Positions 5,513-7,097 of a stretch of DNA of 7,097 nt are shown in pieces; positions within the stretch are counted from its first letter, which is position 1, and every line of letters begins with the position of its first letter. Position numbers and translations under genes: made by a program. This DNA is from JBCBWG01 sp964579305 (lineage in GTDB: Bacteria; Pseudomonadota; Alphaproteobacteria; Rhizobiales; Hyphomicrobiaceae). A model generated the notes under the pieces. The model was given only the letters and a program-made list of their open reading frames with translations, had not been told where the DNA came from and searched no databases. The stretch is from assembly GCA_964579305.1 (NCBI GenBank), contig CAZOGY010000158.1, positions 1-7,097 on the forward strand, in the 5' to 3' direction.

Positions 5513-6358
5513 GTGACGGAGATTTCGATGGGCCCGCGACTGAAGGGCAAGGTGGCGCTGGTTTTTGGCTGCGGTTCGGTGGGCCCGGGTTGGGGGAATG
5601 GCCGTGCCTCAGCCACGCTGTTTGCCCGCCACGGGGCAAAAGTGTTTGGCACGGACTTTGACGCCGCCGCGGCGGAAGACACCCGCCGCATCATTGCTGA
5701 CGAGGGCGGCGACGTGACCGTCGCCACGTCCGATGTCACCGACGAAACCGCCATCCGCGCTGCCGTCGAGCAATGCCTGGAAACCTACGGCCGGATCGAC
5801 GTCTTGATGAACAACGTCGGCGGTTCTGCCCCCGGCGGCCCGGTTGAAATGGCGACAGAGATCTGGGACCGGCAGTTCGCCACCAACATCCGCTACGTGT
5901 TCCACGCCTGCAAATACGTGATCCCGGTCATGGAACGGCAGTTCGACGCTGAGGGCAACGGCGGCTCAATCATCAATCTCGCGTCAATCGCAGCGCTCCG
6001 GCACTTTGGCCCCAACGTTGCCGCCTACGCGGCGTCCAAGGCCGGTGTGATCAAGTTCACGCAGGTCACAGCACTGCAGTACGCCAACAAAAAGATCCGC
6101 ATGAATACGATCGTGCCAGGCCTGATGCACACACCGCTTGTCGAAGTGCGGCTCGCCGGCGAGCGCGCGGGCGGCGATGCGGATCGGGTCAAGCGCCAGC
6201 GCGACGCGCAATGCCCGATGGGGCACATGGGCGACGGCTGGGATGTCGCCCACGCCGCGCTATTCTTGGCCTCGGACGAAAGCAAATACATCACCGCCAC
6301 GGAAATCGTCGTCGACGGCGGCCTGTCTGCGGCTTGCCCGCAACCCCCACAAGTGTGA
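5513..6358 (+). CDS. Short-chain dehydrogenase/reductase (SDR), NAD(P)-dependent, substrate unknown
   Basis: The 281-residue cytosolic protein has the classical SDR plan: a glycine-rich cofactor loop FGCGSVGPGWGNGRA (18-32), an acidic Asp48 after the second strand that suggests NAD(H) over NADP(H), SDV (73-75), NNVGG (100-104), Asn125, Ser158 in NLASIA, and YAASK with Tyr172 and Lys176. These give the full Asn-Ser-Tyr-Lys tetrad. IRMNTIVPG (195-203) and the ending IVVDGG (265-270) are also typical. The cofactor loop is about five residues longer than the usual TGxxxGIG. Length is normal to slightly long. Start GTG 5513 is preferred for its GGGAGG site, but ATG 5528 (276 residues) is possible. 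It appears to be transcribed alone: diverging from the gene on its left and convergent with the one on its right. The reaction is probably an alcohol/ketone interconversion; no neighbour hints at the substrate. Confidence 0.92.
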   Translation: MTEISMGPRLKGKVALVFGCGSVGPGWGNGRASATLFARHGAKVFGTDFDAAAAEDTRRIIADEGGDVTVATSDVTDETAIRAAVEQCLETYGRIDVLMNNVGGSAPGGPVEMATEIWDRQFATNIRYVFHACKYVIPVMERQFDAEGNGGSIINLASIAALRHFGPNVAAYAASKAGVIKFTQVTALQYANKKIRMNTIVPGLMHTPLVEVRLAGERAGGDADRVKRQRDAQCPMGHMGDGWDVAHAALFLASDESKYITATEIVVDGGLSAACPQPPQV

Positions 6359-6411
6359 TCGCTGACCCGTGAACGCTGACAATAGCGGCGCGTTCGGCCG
6401 TCCAATGCGTG

Positions 6412-6445
6412 CGGCGGCAAGCATCCCCGTGGTTGTTTGCTGCCG
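6412..6445 (+). terminator. Hairpin at the 3' end of the reductase transcript
   Basis: Bases 6412-6423 (CGGCGGCAAGCA) pair with 6434-6445 (TGTTTGCTGCCG) over 12 pairs, two of them G-U, around a ten-base loop, and the stem can extend by three more pairs to 6409/6448. The G-U pairs are favourable only in plus-strand RNA, so it belongs to the reductase transcript, 53 bases after its stop. No U-run follows, so it may be a Rho-dependent end or a stabilising structure rather than a classic intrinsic terminator. Confidence 0.45.
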
Positions 6446-6461
6446 TGCCGCGTGCGGGCTC

Positions 6462-6845
6462 TTAGCTCAGTCGCAAAAGCTGGAGTGTCGTGTAGGTCGT
6501 GGCCGGGCAATGATCCGCGTGCCAATAAAGCCAATCGTGCAGAAATGAGTGGCCCGGGAACAGGTTGATGCCGAGCGCGCTCTTGACAACGTATGCAGCC
6601 GCAATGAATGCGCACATGCAAGCCACGTAGGCCAGCAGGACCGCGATGACCTTTGCAGCGCGGGCGAACGACGGACCATCGATCACAGGGCGAAGCGGAT
6701 GGGTCACTGCGGTTGCACTTGCGGACACTGGGCGCGGCTCCTCGATTTCTATGCCCGCCAGATCGCGGGCCGGCACAATGTTGCCAAGACTGTCACGGGC
6801 GTGCGTAAACGAAGCGTCAATTGTCTCGCCTGCGTGCGCGCTCAT
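6462..6845 (-). CDS. Hypothetical small single-span membrane protein
   Basis: I do not recognise this 127-residue product. The first 60 residues are polar and probably soluble. Residues about 65-87 (AKVIAVLLAYVACMCAFIAAAYV) form one clear transmembrane helix. The last 40 residues are short and contain LFPGHSFLHDWLYWH, rich in aromatic and histidine residues, then three Thr and a Leu-rich end. Positive-inside reasoning is ambiguous. Codon third positions are mostly G or C, as in the neighbours, which supports real coding. ATG 6845 is chosen because GGGGA lies four bases upstream. The frame is open back to TTG 6971 (169 residues), and that extra stretch also has a coding-like base pattern but no ribosome site. 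The gene is convergent with the reductase. Function and partners cannot be stated. Confidence 0.55.
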   Translation of the reverse strand: MSAHAGETIDASFTHARDSLGNIVPARDLAGIEIEEPRPVSASATAVTHPLRPVIDGPSFARAAKVIAVLLAYVACMCAFIAAAYVVKSALGINLFPGHSFLHDWLYWHADHCPATTYTTLQLLRLS

Positions 6846-6991
6846 CCTGTCCCCGCGGTTAACAAATTTGCCAGGCCGGTCGCGGAGCAAGTCATAGGCC
6901 AACGCGATGATTGAACGCACGGCCAAGGCAGGGTAATAGTCGCGCTCCGCGGGACGGCGCGAAGGCGTCAAACCCGAATGCGATCACTCAA

Positions 6992-7032
6992 GTTCGCAGG
7001 GCTAAGGCCATCAGCCCTCGCAGTCCGCGAAC
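6992..7032. repeat. Two-tier stem-loop just upstream of tRNA-Val
   Basis: GTTCGC (6992-6997) pairs with GCGAAC (7027-7032), and the directly adjacent AGGGCT (6998-7003) pairs with AGCCCT (7013-7018) around a nine-base loop, leaving eight unpaired bases (7019-7026) on one side. It ends ten bases before the tRNA. It could be a leader structure, a terminator for leftward or rightward RNA lacking a U-run, or a decayed element. I see no canonical promoter for the tRNA in 6972-7042. Confidence 0.4.
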
Positions 7033-7042
7033 AAAAGAATGT

Positions 7043-7097
7043 GGGCGGTTAGCTCAGTGGTAGAGCGCCTCGTTTACACCGAGGATGTCGGGAGTTC
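7043..7097 (+). tRNA. tRNA-Val (anticodon UAC), 3' end beyond the window
   Basis: The first 55 bases of a tRNA fold cleanly. The acceptor 5' arm is GGGCGGT (7043-7049), then T8 A9. The D-arm has GCTC (7052-7055) pairing with GAGC (7063-7066). The anticodon stem CCTCG/CGAGG (7068-7072, 7080-7084) encloses the loop TTTACAC, so the anticodon is TAC at 7075-7077, reading valine GUA/GUG codons. A five-base variable loop and the start of the T-arm, GGGAG then TTC, follow. The rest of the T-arm, the acceptor 3' strand and any CCA lie outside the window. tRNA genes often serve as integration sites, but only the 5' part is visible here and no att repeat can be checked. Confidence 0.95.

Noticed and set aside
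5130..5516. 128-residue plus-strand frame across the divergent gap
   Set aside because: Its first third lies antisense to the signal peptide region of the glucosaminidase gene, it lacks a good ribosome site, and the product has no recognisable features.
6462..6471. TTAGCTCAGT, the same ten bases as in the D-arm of tRNA-Val (7049-7058), suggesting a second tRNA or an att fragment
   Set aside because: No anticodon or T-arm follows, and the match covers the stop codon of the small membrane protein gene. Ten bases are too few for an attachment site claim.
6583..6588. TTGACA, a perfect -35 hexamer on the plus strand
   Set aside because: It lies inside the small membrane protein gene, and the bases 17 further on (GAATGC) are not a -10 box.

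Overview
The window looks like ordinary chromosome from a GC-rich (about 60-65% by eye) alphaproteobacterium, most likely of the Hyphomicrobiales/Rhizobiales type. Three things point there. One is a single-chain LplT-PlsC-acyl-ACP synthetase (Aas) protein. The second is a secreted glucosaminidase with a small cysteine-containing C-terminal domain. The third is extreme scarcity of GANTC, the site of the alphaproteobacterial CcrM methylase. The placement is inference: there is no rRNA or other marker beyond one partial tRNA.

Layout: 1-191 is a structured, GC-rich stretch downstream of the first gene. 192-3626 (minus) encodes the 1144-residue transporter/acyltransferase/synthetase fusion. 3627-3930 is a 304-base gap holding a candidate promoter, several inverted repeats and all three GANTC sites of the window. 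3931-5217 (minus) encodes an exported glucosaminidase-domain protein. 5218-5512 is the divergent gap before the plus-strand short-chain dehydrogenase/reductase at 5513-6358. 6359-6461 separates convergent genes and holds a strong wobble-containing hairpin. 6462-6845 (minus) encodes a small single-span membrane protein of unknown function. 6972-7042 holds a two-tier stem-loop just upstream of a tRNA-Val(UAC) gene that starts at 7043 and runs off the window.

How the genes relate: the two minus-strand genes both serve the cell envelope (phospholipid repair, and peptidoglycan binding or cleavage), but the 304-base gap with its own promoter candidate argues against a tight operon. The reductase and the small membrane protein have no visible link to them. 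No mobile element, CRISPR array, toxin-antitoxin pair or phage gene is visible, and I see no undescribed multi-gene system. The most interesting signal is non-coding: GANTC occurs three times in 7.1 kb, all within 255 bases of one intergenic region, one copy overlapping a ribosome binding site and two inside a hairpin.
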